In this document: piece by piece, positions 51,601 to 59,052 of the stretch
How the letters are laid out: every line of letters starts with the position of its first letter
Position numbering within the stretch: position 1 is the first letter of the stretch
Assembly (NCBI RefSeq): GCF_964204645.1
Contig: NC_134027.1
Span: 23,238,485 to 23,302,484, forward strand
DNA from: Tubulanus polymorphus
Lineage: Eukaryota; Nemertea; Palaeonemertea; Tubulaniformes; Tubulanidae
Reading direction: 5' to 3'
DNA: 64,000 bases
The notes under the pieces: generated by a model
Told to the model about the DNA's origin: nothing
Databases searched by the model: none
Seen by the model: only the letters and a program-made list of their open reading frames with translations
Position numbers and translations under genes: made by a program

Positions 51601-53446
51601 GATCACTATTTCAAGATCAAATTGTCATAACAAAAATGGGAGGTCGGCTCTAATATCGTCGAAATATCATTATATTCCTAGGCAATCCAATGATAGAATA
51701 TGATTAAACCTAAATTCTTGGTTTTTGTTTTGTTCATAGAAGTGTCCCTCTTCATAACGACTCGCGTACAGTGTTCGTGATCGGCGGAGTCCAGTGGTTA
51801 GCTATGCATCATCTAAATCTACTACGTTCAACTCTAAACAGGTATTAAATCGATATCGTATCTCTCTATCTCATTGATCGTTTGTACTTTACTTCACCTG
51901 ATGTCGAGATTATGAAAACGTAGCGATTTCGATCTCCTTTGCGATTCAGCTTTTCGTATCGCCTGGAAAGCGAATACTTCTATTCTATATATTATGGCAT
52001 CGGTGCCGAGCAAAAGCGATTGCAATTTATTTTTTTTGTAAAATAAAACTAATCGGGCCGGTCTGAGCGATGATAGCGCACGTTCCGACGCGAAAAGATT
52101 AATTTCCATCGTGTAACGTAGCTATTCCAATCAGCCACAAAGTATTCGCGTTACAGTTTTTCGTTTCATATTTCCGTTATTAAAGAGCTTAAAGAATTTG
52201 ATTGACAATATTTTAAGACGTTCGCGCGACGCGACGTATATCGGCTTTCTTAATTAATCGTTATATCCAACACGGCTCTTGACCAAATCACTATACGCGT
52301 TCATATTGAGATTTTCTCTAACTTCTGGTCGAGTTACTGAAAGTTTTGACACTCAGCGATGAATAGGTTGTCATGATTATTTGAGGTCAATAATAACGTA
52401 GTAATTTTTCGAATGTCTGGTATCGGTGAGAAGGCCCCGCGAACGATAAAACGTTCAACGGACACGGAGCGAAAACACGCAGAACGTTCTCGACTACACA
52501 AAACGTTTTTCGCAAATCAAGCAGTGTTTGAATCGTGAAAAACGTTTTTTGCTCGCGAAAAACGATTTTCTGTTCGGCGTTTTGTGTTTTGACTCCCCCG
52601 CACACGGCATAACAAACAACATGACATAACATTTTTTCACGAGGAAAAAAACGTATTTTCGGTGCCGTGTGCGGCGGGCTTATGTAGCTATTTATAATTT
52701 TACTGAATCGTTGAAGTCAATGAGAATGAAAGGTTTTGATTACAAATTGGTCGAGCCGTTACTGATCTTTTTAGAACATTAGGAAGGAGAAGATCGCCGT
52801 ATTGTAACTAATCATAATTTTACTGGATTGTTAAAATCATGGAGGAATTTAAAAAGTGCTAATCATAATCTTAATGAATCTCCAAATCATTGAGAATGAT
52901 AAGGTTGCCTTTAACGACAAGTCGTAAGTTTACTGAATCTTTGAAGTCACTTGGAGTCGTTATTAGTAATGATCAAAATTTTGCTTAATCGATAAGTCAT
53001 CGAGAGTGAGAAGATTGTCATGAGTAACTTATCACAATTTCGCTGAACTCATTTGGAATGAGAAGGTTTTCATATTTTACTGAATTTATGTTTGAGAAAT
53101 ATGAATATTTAATATCATCATTGCCTACGCGTATAGGGTTGGTCTTTCTGGTGCTAAATTAGTGATCAAGTCACACGGAGCCGGGTTCCATCAACCTGTG
53201 AACGGTATGCGAACGATCAGCGTAGTAAGTATATGAATGAATGAATGAATGAATGAATGAATGAATGAATGAATGAATGAATGCTTTATTCTCTCTAAAT
53301 ACAAATAATTAATATACACACATAAATACAATTTGAGAAAAGGACATCTCCAAGCCGGGGGCTGTACCATAAGGGGAGATGCCCTGTAACTATTATATAA
53401 TAATAATGAATACTATAGTAATGAAGTTATGATAACAATCATAACA

Positions 53447-53531
<85 letters not shown>

Positions 53532-56500
53532 TAATAATCCATTGCTTAATCCATCTTTACCGATTATACTATCACTATCGACGACATTTTACAGGGCGAC
53601 TTTCAAACTTTACATTCCTTAAATCAAGATCTGTTGAACCACGGTCGTAGACTAGGATATAACATCGTAGACACTTACGGTATCACTATGGCCAGATACA
53701 AAGATTTCATGCAAGGAAAATGCGCGTGTCACTTTCATAAGGTACGTGTACAAGGTCGTTATTGATTTCGGTGATAGATTACTTTAGTGTTTATATACAC
53801 TGCTACATTCAAGGGGTTCTGTGTGAGGCGCTGTGCACTGCGTCATCAATATCAGCGTTTCGAAATAATAATCACAATAAACCATTTTACAGTTGCTAGC
53901 CGCCATTTTGTTAGGGTACTTATGTCCCGTATTGTTGGGTCATTTTTTTCTCTTTTTTAAAAACTATCCGTGATGCGTGTTGTATCATATTTCATCTGTC
54001 CATGGATGGATTTTGACAACTTCAGCAACATTCAAACCGCGTGAATCTCTAGTATCAGTAATGTAAAAATCATTTCTCAAATTTACAACAATGCGACATG
54101 AGAGCAATATAAAAATCGGTGGTCAGTTTTTGCCGTGCGCATAGAAATCAAGGGTACTGAACTTTGAAGTTCGTTATTTTCAGAAATAATTTTCTAAAAA
54201 ATCCAAGCATTTCAAGAACTGTGCGCATAAATGCCCCCTTTCAGGTGAACTTTGAAATTTTAAGATATCTTGCCTAGTTTTTTTCCTATGGCACTTTAAC
54301 TGCAGCGCGTGTATTGTCATTCCGAGATTCGGCGCTGTTTTCTTTGCGTGTATTTCAGTATATGGGCGTTATTTTTTCATTTTTACTACACTTGTCTCTA
54401 CGGAAAATGGTTTTAATTGTTGGTACGAGTATCAGGTTTTAATATTACGGCATTAATACTGTATTCCGTTCTCCGGCGCTAGTTCGTAATGGCTGTATTG
54501 GTAGCCGCTTTTACAGCAGGCAGAGGCTTACGTACATGCACCCAAGAAAACCCAAAATATCACTCTTTTGTTGTAAATGCAATCCACACACTTCTTGCGT
54601 TTTTGTGATGGTAGATGTCACTTTTTACTTTTTATCACCGGTGTCTGACATTAGGACTTGATACTTGATATGTCACCACCAAAACAAGAAAACGTTTTCC
54701 TATATTTTCTTCCCAATCTAATCAATCTTGTGTGTACTTAATAGAAAGTATTCATAGAAAGTAGCTGAATATTTGCCCCAATCCATTTGTCCAGCTTTTT
54801 GACCACTTCTCCATCCATCTAATTTCAGTAGATTTTTATGTAAATTTATTGATAGACTACTGATTTAAATGGTCATCATACTCGATTTTGTGTGTTATAT
54901 TTCTTTTCTTCTTCCATCTCAATATAGGCCCATATATTCTCTTCCCGCGCGCAACTTCGAATACGTGATCAAAATGCCGTTCAGTCTCGCTGCTAAAACT
55001 GGTAAAAAAATCCCTTTAACTCCAACATCTCTAATGTCTTCGATCTATTATATTGCATAAATGACGTAATATTAAAACCTGATACTCGTACCAACAATTA
55101 AAACCATTTTCCGTAGAGACAAGTGTAGTAAAAGTGAAAAAATAACACCCATATACTGAAATACACGCAAAGAAAACAGCGCCGAATCTCGGAATGACAA
55201 TACACGCGCTGCAGTTAAAGTGCCATAGAAAAAAAACTAGGCAAGATATCTTAAAATTTCAAAGTTCACCTGAAAGGGGGCATTTATGCGCACAGTTCTT
55301 GAAATGCTAGGATTTTTTAGAAAATTATTTCTGAAAATAACGAACTTCAAAGTTCAGTACCCTGGATTTCTATGCGCACGGCAAAAACTGACCACCGATT
55401 TTTATATCGCTCTCATGTCGCATTGTTGTAAATTTGAGAAATTATTTTTACATAACTGAAAACTAGAGATTCACGCAGTTTGAATGTTGCTGAAGTTGTC
55501 AAAATCCATCCATGGACAGATGAAATATGATACAACACGCATCACGGACAGTTTTTAAAAGATAGAAAAAAATGACCCAACAATACGGGACAAAAGTACC
55601 CTAACAAAATGGCGGCTAGCAACTGTAAAATGGTTTATTGTGAATTTTGCATTTATTTTGTAATCAAATACATTTCACGACTTTTGTTATCTATTCAATA
55701 AATTTCCATGTATTTTCAATAATAAATTTTGAGTGTATGCGCCCTTCGTAATAGATATTGCGGGTAGCCTTGTTGGACTGGTAGCCGGTCAATTCAATTC
55801 AAAATAACTTTTTGATATTATATAATATCATCCATTGTCGATGACCATGTATTGACTTGATAATATTGCGCGGTGTTATATTTCTTATATTTTTCTTTAG
55901 TTTTCTTGTTGAATTTCCATCCATATAAGGCATTCGTGTGTTGGGCTAGGTCCGATTCGGGGTGTGGGGCATTTGTCAAAGCATTTGTCTGACAGTCGTT
56001 GCGAAATGGTTGCCTCTTATGACAACAATGAATGGATTGGATAATTTCGCGGTCGTATTTTCTTGAGAGAAAAAGCCTATAATACAGTTCATTGATAGCC
56101 CAGGCCCGTTCCGTGCTTTTTAGGTGCAGTTCTTTTAAGAAGAAAGGGACACTTTTTACGACGAAAAGGGGCAATTTTTGAAAAAGGGCAGATCTTGAAC
56201 ACGGGTGCCGTAATAAACCTTTTGAGAATGGATCATTTTCAATTACCATTAAAATGAAAATTGTATCTAAGCTTTGAAAAATCAAATTTCCTGAATTTTT
56301 GAAGGGTACCTTGAAAACTTAAGGGGGTTCGTTCGCTACCCCGAATCCCGAATCCCCCTTCCCCTCTGCACGGGCCTGATAGCCGATTGATGTTATAGGG
56401 GAATTAAGAAGACCGGTATATCTAATCTTTATGTAAAGTTGCTTAGATCGTTTTTCTTATTGCAGATCGTTGAGAACAGTAACTCGAGTACGCGTCTCTT

Positions 56501-56573
56501 CCACGTGGACGGTGACATTAACGCTATCTACAGCGAAATGATCGTAAATCGTATTTGCGATTGGCCGAGCTAA
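32716..56573 (+). CDS. CPED1: cadherin-like and PC-esterase domain protein (whole gene span)
   Basis: Coding exons placed: 32716-33015, 39108-39365, 48107-48278, 49660-49783, 50154-50290, 50772-50992, 51740-51841, 53137-53224, 53595-53741, 56466-56573. From 39108 onward every junction keeps phase. Order of parts: a type II signal anchor (SGTVCFLVATCMFLSL), a gap, a cadherin-like beta-sandwich, then a PC-esterase domain with GDST. The family is thought to sit in the secretory pathway and modify cell-surface glycans, as NXPE and TBL-type relatives do; the substrate of CPED1 is not known to me. The 33015 to 39108 junction is out of phase (0 into 2), so one or more exons totalling 2 modulo 3 are missing. 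Vertebrate CPED1 is about 1,000 residues and has a long N-terminal region; only about 550 residues are accounted for here. Confidence 0.85.
33335..33690 (-). mobile_element. CR1/L2-like LINE 3' end
   Basis: The minus strand encodes GLAPKYLHDLLTPYSPTR, LLLTQPRSRLASLGDRAFPV and ASRLWNNLPRHVKAASS, the well-known C-terminal block of CR1/L2-type ORF2 proteins. It is followed by a short 3' UTR and an (AATAATAAC)n tail. 5'-truncated insertion in the first large CPED1 intron. Confidence 0.85.
33845..34225 (+). repeat. degenerate tandem repeat
   Basis: Units of roughly 115-130 bp with CAAACTCGG, TAGAATTTTACCAGTCC and ACAGTCTGACCAAGATAATT. A related single unit at 33264-33312 lies on the other side of the LINE, so the LINE may have landed in the array. 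Confidence 0.6.
34590..34800 (+). CDS. coding-like block, possible missing CPED1 exon
   Basis: GPYTIYRALVEEFIPLDRRS and QIRFRDWVFRAPHLQNL read in one frame with codon use like the known exons. Acceptor candidates at the start are poor, and the only reasonable donor (GTACTC near 34758) leaves phase 1, which alone does not repair the CPED1 frame. No domain recognised. Confidence 0.2.
34810..35920. other. no supported gene
   Basis: Intronic. A 137-codon plus-strand frame and a 69-codon minus-strand frame overlap at 35390-35803, neither with splice support. Confidence 0.4.
35925..36065 (-). repeat. interspersed repeat, pair of 24780-24905
   Basis: Inverted copy with GCCGTCAGCTAGCGCCC, GCCAGCGGGCGCTGCTG and CAACTTCCGGG. 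Confidence 0.65.
36070..36995. other. no gene seen
   Basis: Intron of CPED1, AT-rich, no coding block. Confidence 0.45.
37003..37064. repeat. (GA)n microsatellite
   Basis: About 31 perfect GA units. Confidence 0.95.
37379..37450 (-). tRNA. tRNA-Ala(CGC), diverged
   Basis: Same cloverleaf and anticodon as the other copies, but with changes in the D-arm (GCTCACTGG), one in the D-stem end (GAGTGC) and a T-loop of CTCAAAT instead of TTCGAAC. T54 to C weakens the B box, so this may be a pseudogene. Lies antisense in a CPED1 intron; T-runs follow. A 28-nt fragment of another tRNA-Ala 5' end sits at 37481-37508. Confidence 0.7.
37510..39100. other. no gene seen
   Basis: Intron of CPED1 without visible coding blocks. 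If the missing exon or exons lie here, they are not apparent by eye. Confidence 0.4.
39108..39365 (+). CDS. CPED1: CPED1 exon: cadherin-like domain, first half
   Basis: Acceptor TTTTGTCGTAG, donor CAG|GTGGGT. The competing GTAAGT at 39370 would break the frame, so the weaker donor must be used. 1 + 85 codons + 2. TFEPDIRLNPVFDPQKTDYS and the following strands match the Cadherin-like beta-sandwich domain (in Pfam, Cadherin-like), whose members typically start with such an LxPxFxPxxxxYxxxVP motif. Confidence 0.85.
39390..40390. repeat. CT-rich minisatellite
   Basis: Loose tandem repeats of CCCTTCTTC, CCTCTGTTCACCC and TATGCGGTATCCAT-type units at 39390-39845 and 40125-40390, interrupted by about 280 bp of plain sequence. 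The array resumes on the other side of the LTR retrotransposon (46777-46900). Several long proline/serine/phenylalanine ORFs here are artefacts. Confidence 0.75.
40392..41009 (+). repeat. 5' LTR
   Basis: 618 bp, TG...CA. A TATATATA promoter box lies at about 40829 and AATAAA at about 40901, giving plausible U3/R/U5 order. Confidence 0.95.
41012..41023 (+). other. primer-binding site
   Basis: TGGTGGAGAACC begins two bases after the LTR. Its first nine bases complement the 3' end (with CCA) of the tRNA-Ala genes in this window; the next bases do not, so the true primer may be another tRNA ending in TCTCCA or similar. Confidence 0.6.
41293..42270 (+). CDS. retrotransposon Gag
   Basis: 325 codons in one frame. 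A capsid-like helical region fills the middle (WYWTVVEA, LDVYLQDIQIRSAAL), followed by one CCHC zinc knuckle, CX2CX4HX4C at 42103-42144 (CGRCNRVGHHERNC), and an Asn/Arg/Gly-rich tail. Acts in particle assembly and RNA packaging. Ends TAG at 42268; pol overlaps in the -1 frame. Confidence 0.95.
   Translation: MNLCMPVETRSGMDRALADRLAEMTAKIDDKPMGMTRLQPPQFTGTVSEDANIWWRRFTQYSTFMGWTNEKKLKAVGLFLDGLASAWYWTVVEASKSKDATVKTTANSILSDIDNFEREFKKKFDSGSMKWVREQSLMNRKQLPGESLDVYLQDIQIRSAALEKNDHDLMVLFINGLADNLRAFVVSRSPKTMDEAEQYARLYESVLALQAKPPPIAGIIPSTENRNEISDLRDEIRNLSREVSRLQVQVRRQDNNLPPRNFRSASGSVVCGRCNRVGHHERNCFRQNGSYRPDRRFNNSNNNFGNRSNDNPNRFRPGNNPRPGF
42243..42249 (+). promoter_or_regulatory. -1 ribosomal frameshift site
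   Basis: GGGAAAC fits X XXY YYZ and lies in the right phase: in the gag frame it reads G GGA AAC. The pol frame is open from 42234 and gag stops at 42268, so the slip must occur in this short overlap. CCCC at 42252 and GGGG at 42270 could pair as a stimulatory stem. GGGAAAC is a proven slippery heptamer in some retroviruses. Confidence 0.8.
42250..45032 (+). CDS. retrotransposon Pol: protease, reverse transcriptase, RNase H
   Basis: Read after the frameshift; no ATG is needed. Protease: DTGA active site at 42462-42473 and ILGVDFLEKY about 200 bp later. RT: LDLFSGFHQI, LPMGCSISPAVF and YLDD at 43827-43838. RNase H: TDAS at 44271-44282, then KECLAV, VVTDHSALKWL and NADALSR give the D-E-D-D set. 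A cysteine-bearing linker (CKTCTCDFQCGC) and an acidic low-complexity tail follow, ending TGA. The integrase that should come next in Ty3/Gypsy elements is absent. All frames are intact. Confidence 0.95.
45033..46144 (+). other. non-coding region in place of integrase
   Basis: About 1.1 kb, AT-rich, no open frame over 60 codons and no HHCC or DDE motif. It holds an RNA-fold candidate at 45297-45410 and a run of 28 A at 45642-45669. The words TTTTACTTGAGTGA occur both here (about 45218) and in the 5' leader (about 41034). Confidence 0.85.
45297..45410 (+). ncRNA. structured RNA candidate in the retrotransposon
   Basis: An outer stem of 12 pairs (GCAGC + ATCAGAG against CTCTGAT + GCTGC with a GTAG bulge) encloses hairpins GGGT/ACCC (about 45340-45354) and CACGTAA/TTACGTG (45365-45393). 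G/C content is above that of the surrounding region. Function unknown; packaging, export or trans-recognition are possible. Confidence 0.6.
46145..46154 (+). other. polypurine tract
   Basis: GGAAGGGGGG four bases before the 3' LTR, the plus-strand primer site. Confidence 0.9.
46159..46776 (+). repeat. 3' LTR
   Basis: Same as the 5' LTR except for one base at 46300. Confidence 0.95.
46905..47645. other. no gene seen
   Basis: CPED1 intron, AT-rich. Confidence 0.45.
47650..47721 (-). tRNA. tRNA-Ala(CGC), copy 1 of a pair
   Basis: Acceptor GGGGGTG faces CTCCTCC, leaving a T-T mismatch at the sixth pair; all arms and the CGC anticodon are otherwise intact, including TTCGAAC. T-run follows. Likely functional. 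Confidence 0.85.
47811..47882 (-). tRNA. tRNA-Ala(CGC), copy 2 of a pair
   Basis: As its neighbour 89 bp away but with CACCTCC, which restores the acceptor pair, and eight T downstream. The two share the GGGGGTG acceptor not seen in the other three copies, so they arose by local duplication. Confidence 0.92.
48107..48278 (+). CDS. CPED1: CPED1 exon: cadherin-like domain, second half
   Basis: Acceptor TTGTTTTTCAG, donor CAG|GTATCA, enters with 1 nt and ends in phase 0. LGLGANRIAVYIID completes the beta-sandwich; HRQKLGETSPEFAPYAKHQ links to the esterase part. Confidence 0.9.
48600..48695. repeat. palindrome-rich element fragment
   Basis: CACACGACGC ... GCGTCGTGCTCGTTGAGC with GTTTGTTTCCCC, related to the ends of the 8771-9282 element. 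Confidence 0.35.
49390..49620. repeat. GA-rich minisatellite
   Basis: Units such as GGGAGAGGGAGAG, GAGGGAGAGAGG and GAGACCGGGAGAGGG. The open frames across it on both strands are artefacts. Confidence 0.9.
49660..49783 (+). CDS. CPED1: CPED1 exon: cysteine-rich lead into PC-esterase
   Basis: Acceptor TTATTTTTAG, donor CAG|GTATTG; phase 0 in, phase 1 out. ECDLLYLPGQPCGLF is followed by WLQLLDVTERLPTCRGLE. Confidence 0.9.
50154..50290 (+). CDS. CPED1: CPED1 exon: start of PC-esterase domain
   Basis: Acceptor ATATTTCCAG, donor AAG|GTACAT; 2 nt in, phase 0 out. WFVPCDNCSRSSSCYW followed by C...C residues up to LKECFASKK is the Cys/Trp-rich block that precedes the GDS motif in the NXPE/CPED family. 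Confidence 0.9.
50772..50992 (+). CDS. CPED1: CPED1 exon: GDST catalytic motif
   Basis: Acceptor TTGTCTTTAAG, donor AG|GTAAAA, leaves phase 2. LLFIGDSTNRGIMHYI carries the nucleophilic serine of the GDSL/PC-esterase fold. YDYLNDGRTSTSFAYYPQFW follows. Confidence 0.95.
51127..51597. mobile_element. MITE family B, interrupted copy
   Basis: Left arm GGCAGGGATTCGAACCTGAT and right arm ATCAGGTTCGAATCCCTGCC face each other. The left part is split after about 40 bp by another repeat (51176-51400); CCACGGCACGAAACCCTGCC resumes after it. Confidence 0.7.
51176..51400 (-). repeat. interspersed repeat with (GATAA)n tail, nested in a MITE
   Basis: (GATAA)n, then CCAACCATTTCCATGGTA and GGAGGGATCTATATACA as in 19396-19615. 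Its nesting dates it as younger than the surrounding MITE. Confidence 0.6.
51740..51841 (+). CDS. CPED1: CPED1 exon: esterase core
   Basis: Acceptor TTTGTTCATAG, donor AG|GTATTA; 1 nt in, phase 2 out. TVFVIGGVQWLAMHHLNLL, a conserved core strand and helix. Confidence 0.9.
52395..52685. repeat. palindrome-rich element copy
   Basis: CGAAAAACG / CGTTTTTCG units and a GTGCCGTGTGCGGCGGGCTT end, related to 8771-9282. Confidence 0.55.
52690..53130. repeat. degenerate tandem repeat
   Basis: Units of roughly 60-70 bp sharing AATTTTACTGAATC, AAGTCATTGAGAATGA and AAGGTT. Non-coding, in a CPED1 intron. Confidence 0.5.
53137..53224 (+). CDS. CPED1: CPED1 exon: esterase core
   Basis: Acceptor CTACGCGTATAG, donor GTA|GTAAGT; 1 nt in, phase 0 out. 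LVIKSHGAGFHQPVNGMRTI. Confidence 0.9.
53234..53283. repeat. (AATG)n microsatellite
   Basis: About twelve perfect units right after the exon donor. Confidence 0.95.
53447..53530. repeat. (AAT)n microsatellite
   Basis: About 28 units; source of a poly-isoleucine frame. Confidence 0.95.
53595..53741 (+). CDS. CPED1: CPED1 exon: late esterase domain
   Basis: Acceptor CATTTTACAG, donor AAG|GTACGT, phase 0 at both ends, 49 codons. GYNIVDTYGITMARYKDFMQ then GKCACHFHK, a conserved Cys/His cluster near the active site of the family. Confidence 0.95.
53872..55643. mobile_element. large palindromic (foldback) element, arms of about 583 bp
   Basis: Left arm 53872-54454 and right arm 55060-55643 are inverted copies with few mismatches, from TCACAATAAACCATTTTACAG outward to CGTAATATTAAAACCTGAT inward. 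The 605-bp spacer has a 63-codon frame (see separate entry). It interrupts a repeat C copy (53800-53871 and 55740-55800). Sits in the last CPED1 intron, so the pre-mRNA would form a very long hairpin. Transposon class unknown. Confidence 0.9.
54869..55060 (+). CDS. open frame inside the palindromic element, unknown
   Basis: 63 codons. The part RPIYSLPARNFEYVIKMPFS follows an acceptor-like TCTCAATATAG and is followed by GTAAAA, so it could be an exon of a transposon gene or captured sequence. No domain recognised and no partner exon seen. Confidence 0.2.
   Translation: MVIILDFVCYISFLLPSQYRPIYSLPARNFEYVIKMPFSLAAKTGKKIPLTPTSLMSSIYYIA
56466..56573 (+). CDS. CPED1: CPED1 terminal exon
   Basis: Acceptor TTCTTATTGCAG, phase 0, 35 codons and TAA. 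VDGDINAIYSEMIVNRIC is the conserved end of the PC-esterase domain. A GTAAAT donor lies inside it at 56544 and an in-phase alternative last exon follows at 56663-56767. Confidence 0.9.
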   Translation: MVENSNSSTRLFHVDGDINAIYSEMIVNRICDWPS

Positions 56574-56662
56574 CATATAACAGCTCCAGTAGCCCGCTCC
56601 GTAAACTAGGAACCGATTGAGTCTGTATAGTGTATCTATCGGTGCTTACGTTTTGTTGACAG

Positions 56663-56767
56663 AAGACTCCTCCGAACTCGGCGCCGATCCAGCCAGCCGG
56701 AAAAATCTTAGCAGAAAATCGAGATTTTGTCCCAGTAGCGGGAAGAGGTGTCGGCATTCCGTTATAA
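56663..56767 (+). CDS. CPED1: possible alternative last exon of CPED1
   Basis: TTTTGTTGACAG then 34 codons in phase 0 (KTPPNSAPIQPAGKILAENR and on) and TAA. It would join the donor at 56544 in frame, replacing VNRIC and the end. Because VNRIC is conserved, this is at most a minor isoform. Confidence 0.25.
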   Translation, partial: KTPPNSAPIQPAGKILAENRDFVPVAGRGVGIPL

Positions 56768-56769
56768 AG

Positions 56770-58670
56770 CTGTTCTGTGCATAAAAGTCTTCTTAATCAC
56801 TCAACCTTGATGCAACTTGTTAATGATAAAGGAACTTATGATGAATGCAACATTGATTTGAAGATGCGAAATGTAACATATAATTTATGTACATTATTTG
56901 TATTTAAATCAGCTCATTTTACATACAACGCCCTTTCTCAGTATTTACACTGATATCATAAATAATGTATTAGGGGTGCTGGGTATTCCGCATAAACCCT
57001 ACTATGCTTTAACAGTGTGTCCATCATACATATTATAAGGAGTATATATCACCTTGGCAAATATAGCTGATACAACCCGGTGCGTTTGTCAGACGCCCTA
57101 TTCGAATAGAACAAAGTGATTTGGTCGTCGAATACAGTAAATTAGGACAGGATTGCGGGTCGAAGCAGTCTTACAGCCGTTACACTAGCGATAGGAACTA
57201 AAAGCACGATCTACAAAAATGTGTACGGTCGTCTCCGTTTTCTCTTTTCGACAAATTAAAACTATTTCGAACAAATATCACCACTATCACACACGACCAC
57301 GATGGTTAGGTTTTCTTTTCTATGGTTTCGGTCGGTTTTTCTACGGTTTCGGTTGGAGACGGCGATTGCGACTTGTAGCCCTGGTGGTGAAACGTGGAAC
57401 TAAAAGTCAACGGAAGAAGCAACTGGTAATTTTCAAAATGTCAAAATTGCTATATCATAGAGTTACAATTTCCTCCACCAGGGTTACAATATGCCAGTTC
57501 CCACCTTCGATTATATCGCTTAGAATATACCCGCAGTCAAATAGAAAATGATTGCGCAATTCCGGCGATACCCGGCGAGGTTAATATATTCAACTGGTTA
57601 ATTTCAGACAACGAAGAAACCCGGACAAAAGAAAACAGTTACGACCGTTTGTAGTTTGTGGTAAGGGGCACATTTACAAAAAGCTTAACTCGATCTTATC
57701 CGCGAAGATAGAAAGTTTTAAACTCTACACTTTTTAAAACTGCAGTGCCATTGGGTGAAATAAATAAGACCCCGATCACTAAAACCAGACACTTATAGTT
57801 ATAGCTGCGTAATTGCGATATAATAATTGCCATATTAAGCAATGTTTTGCCATCAATTATCATCGTGTGTTTGTTCATGAAAAGTATATTCAATTAAAAG
57901 TAATTTTGTTTGTTATTCTGTTTTCTTTTTGCCGTTATCTAAAAGCTTGTTTCTCTCCAAAGTGTTCCAAAGTGGCGCGTTGGACTAAAATTAATTTCCC
58001 TTTGGAGTTGAATGTTGAATGTTGAATGGAGTTGAATGAGTTATAGTACATGTACCATGAAACAGAACATATTCAGAATCAATTCGTGGCTGTGCTGTCC
58101 TGAGGGCAATTGAACAGTCATAGATGTGCCACCAGTTTACAAGACATCACTTACTTCTATCCAATCTATACTAACGGATTGAGCATAGTCTTAGAATTTA
58201 AGACAGCTTTTGGACTTTACGCCACGACTGTGCAACTGTATCTATATACACATTACTCATCAACCATGATTAATACAATGCTATACCACATCCGTCGGTG
58301 TAGACTAAAAACTAGCGATTCCCAAACGACTGGCGGCGTTCAAACAAATAACAGACACATTCATGAATCCTATTTCTTCGGTTTCGTCATTTTTGTCCAG
58401 CACTGGATGAGAAAGAGAGAGAGATAAACCTCGCAATTGTAAGCTATAGAATCGAAAATTTTAAAACAACTGGTTCATGCAAACAGCGGGCTAAGATAGA
58501 ACTGTATATGGCCGAACTCAGTTCCGCGATCAAATAGGAGAGTTATCGTTCTATTTCCAAGTCCAGTGAAACTGGGCGACAACAAATTGAACTAAATGGA
58601 TAAATTGTCCTACACCCCTTGTATTTGAATGTCGGAGGGCAGAGAAACCCTTAAAAAGGCAGTTGCCTAG
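56770..58670. other. no clear gene; convergent 3' ends expected here
   Basis: CPED1 ends from the left and the RPGRIP1_C gene from the right, so both 3' UTRs should lie here. A 110-codon plus-strand frame at 57219 has no support. On the minus strand an acceptor at about 57740 (CAATGGCACTGCAG) leads to LKSVEFKTFYLRG and a stop, a weak candidate for the last RPGRIP1_C exon. Confidence 0.35.
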
Positions 58671-58672
58671 AA

Positions 58673-58722
58673 TCAGACACCGATATAACGATATGTAGGC
58701 CTTAACATCAACTCCGTAGGGC
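58673..58722 (-). CDS. possible terminal exon of the RPGRIP1_C gene
   Basis: TTTTGTTGCAG is an excellent acceptor; 2 nt fit the phase 1 left by the 58925 donor, giving 15 codons (TELMLRPTYRYIGV) and TGA. It lacks the usual final beta-strand of the family, so it may be wrong. Confidence 0.3.
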
Positions 58723-58924
58723 CTGCAACAAAATGCTTGTAAGTTCCAAGCGAAGGAATTTCAATACAGAAAGAATTTTTTCTAAAGGCACGAGCAAACA
58801 CAAATTAAGAGCATTTTTACCAAAGTACGGTAAGTTAAGAGCTAGGTAACACTTCGTAAAAATGAGAGATTAAGGTTCTTAAAGTAATGACCGCCTACAT
58901 AATTGGTTTTTTCCAAACACTTAC

Positions 58925-59052
58925 CGCGAAGATTAGTCTTAACCAAGTCCTCTCTCGATGCGACGATATCTGGGAAATTGACGTAAGCGACACCTATATC
59001 TTCGCATTCTTTATCGTTATCCAACGGATCGCTGACAACTGTGAACCGAATT
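58925..59052 (-). CDS. RPGRIP1_C gene exon e: diagnostic strand
   Basis: Acceptor ACAATGCAG, donor GCG|GTAAGT, 1 nt in and phase 1 out. IRFTVVSDPLDNDKECED then VAYVNFPDIVASREDLVKTN. Confidence 0.85.
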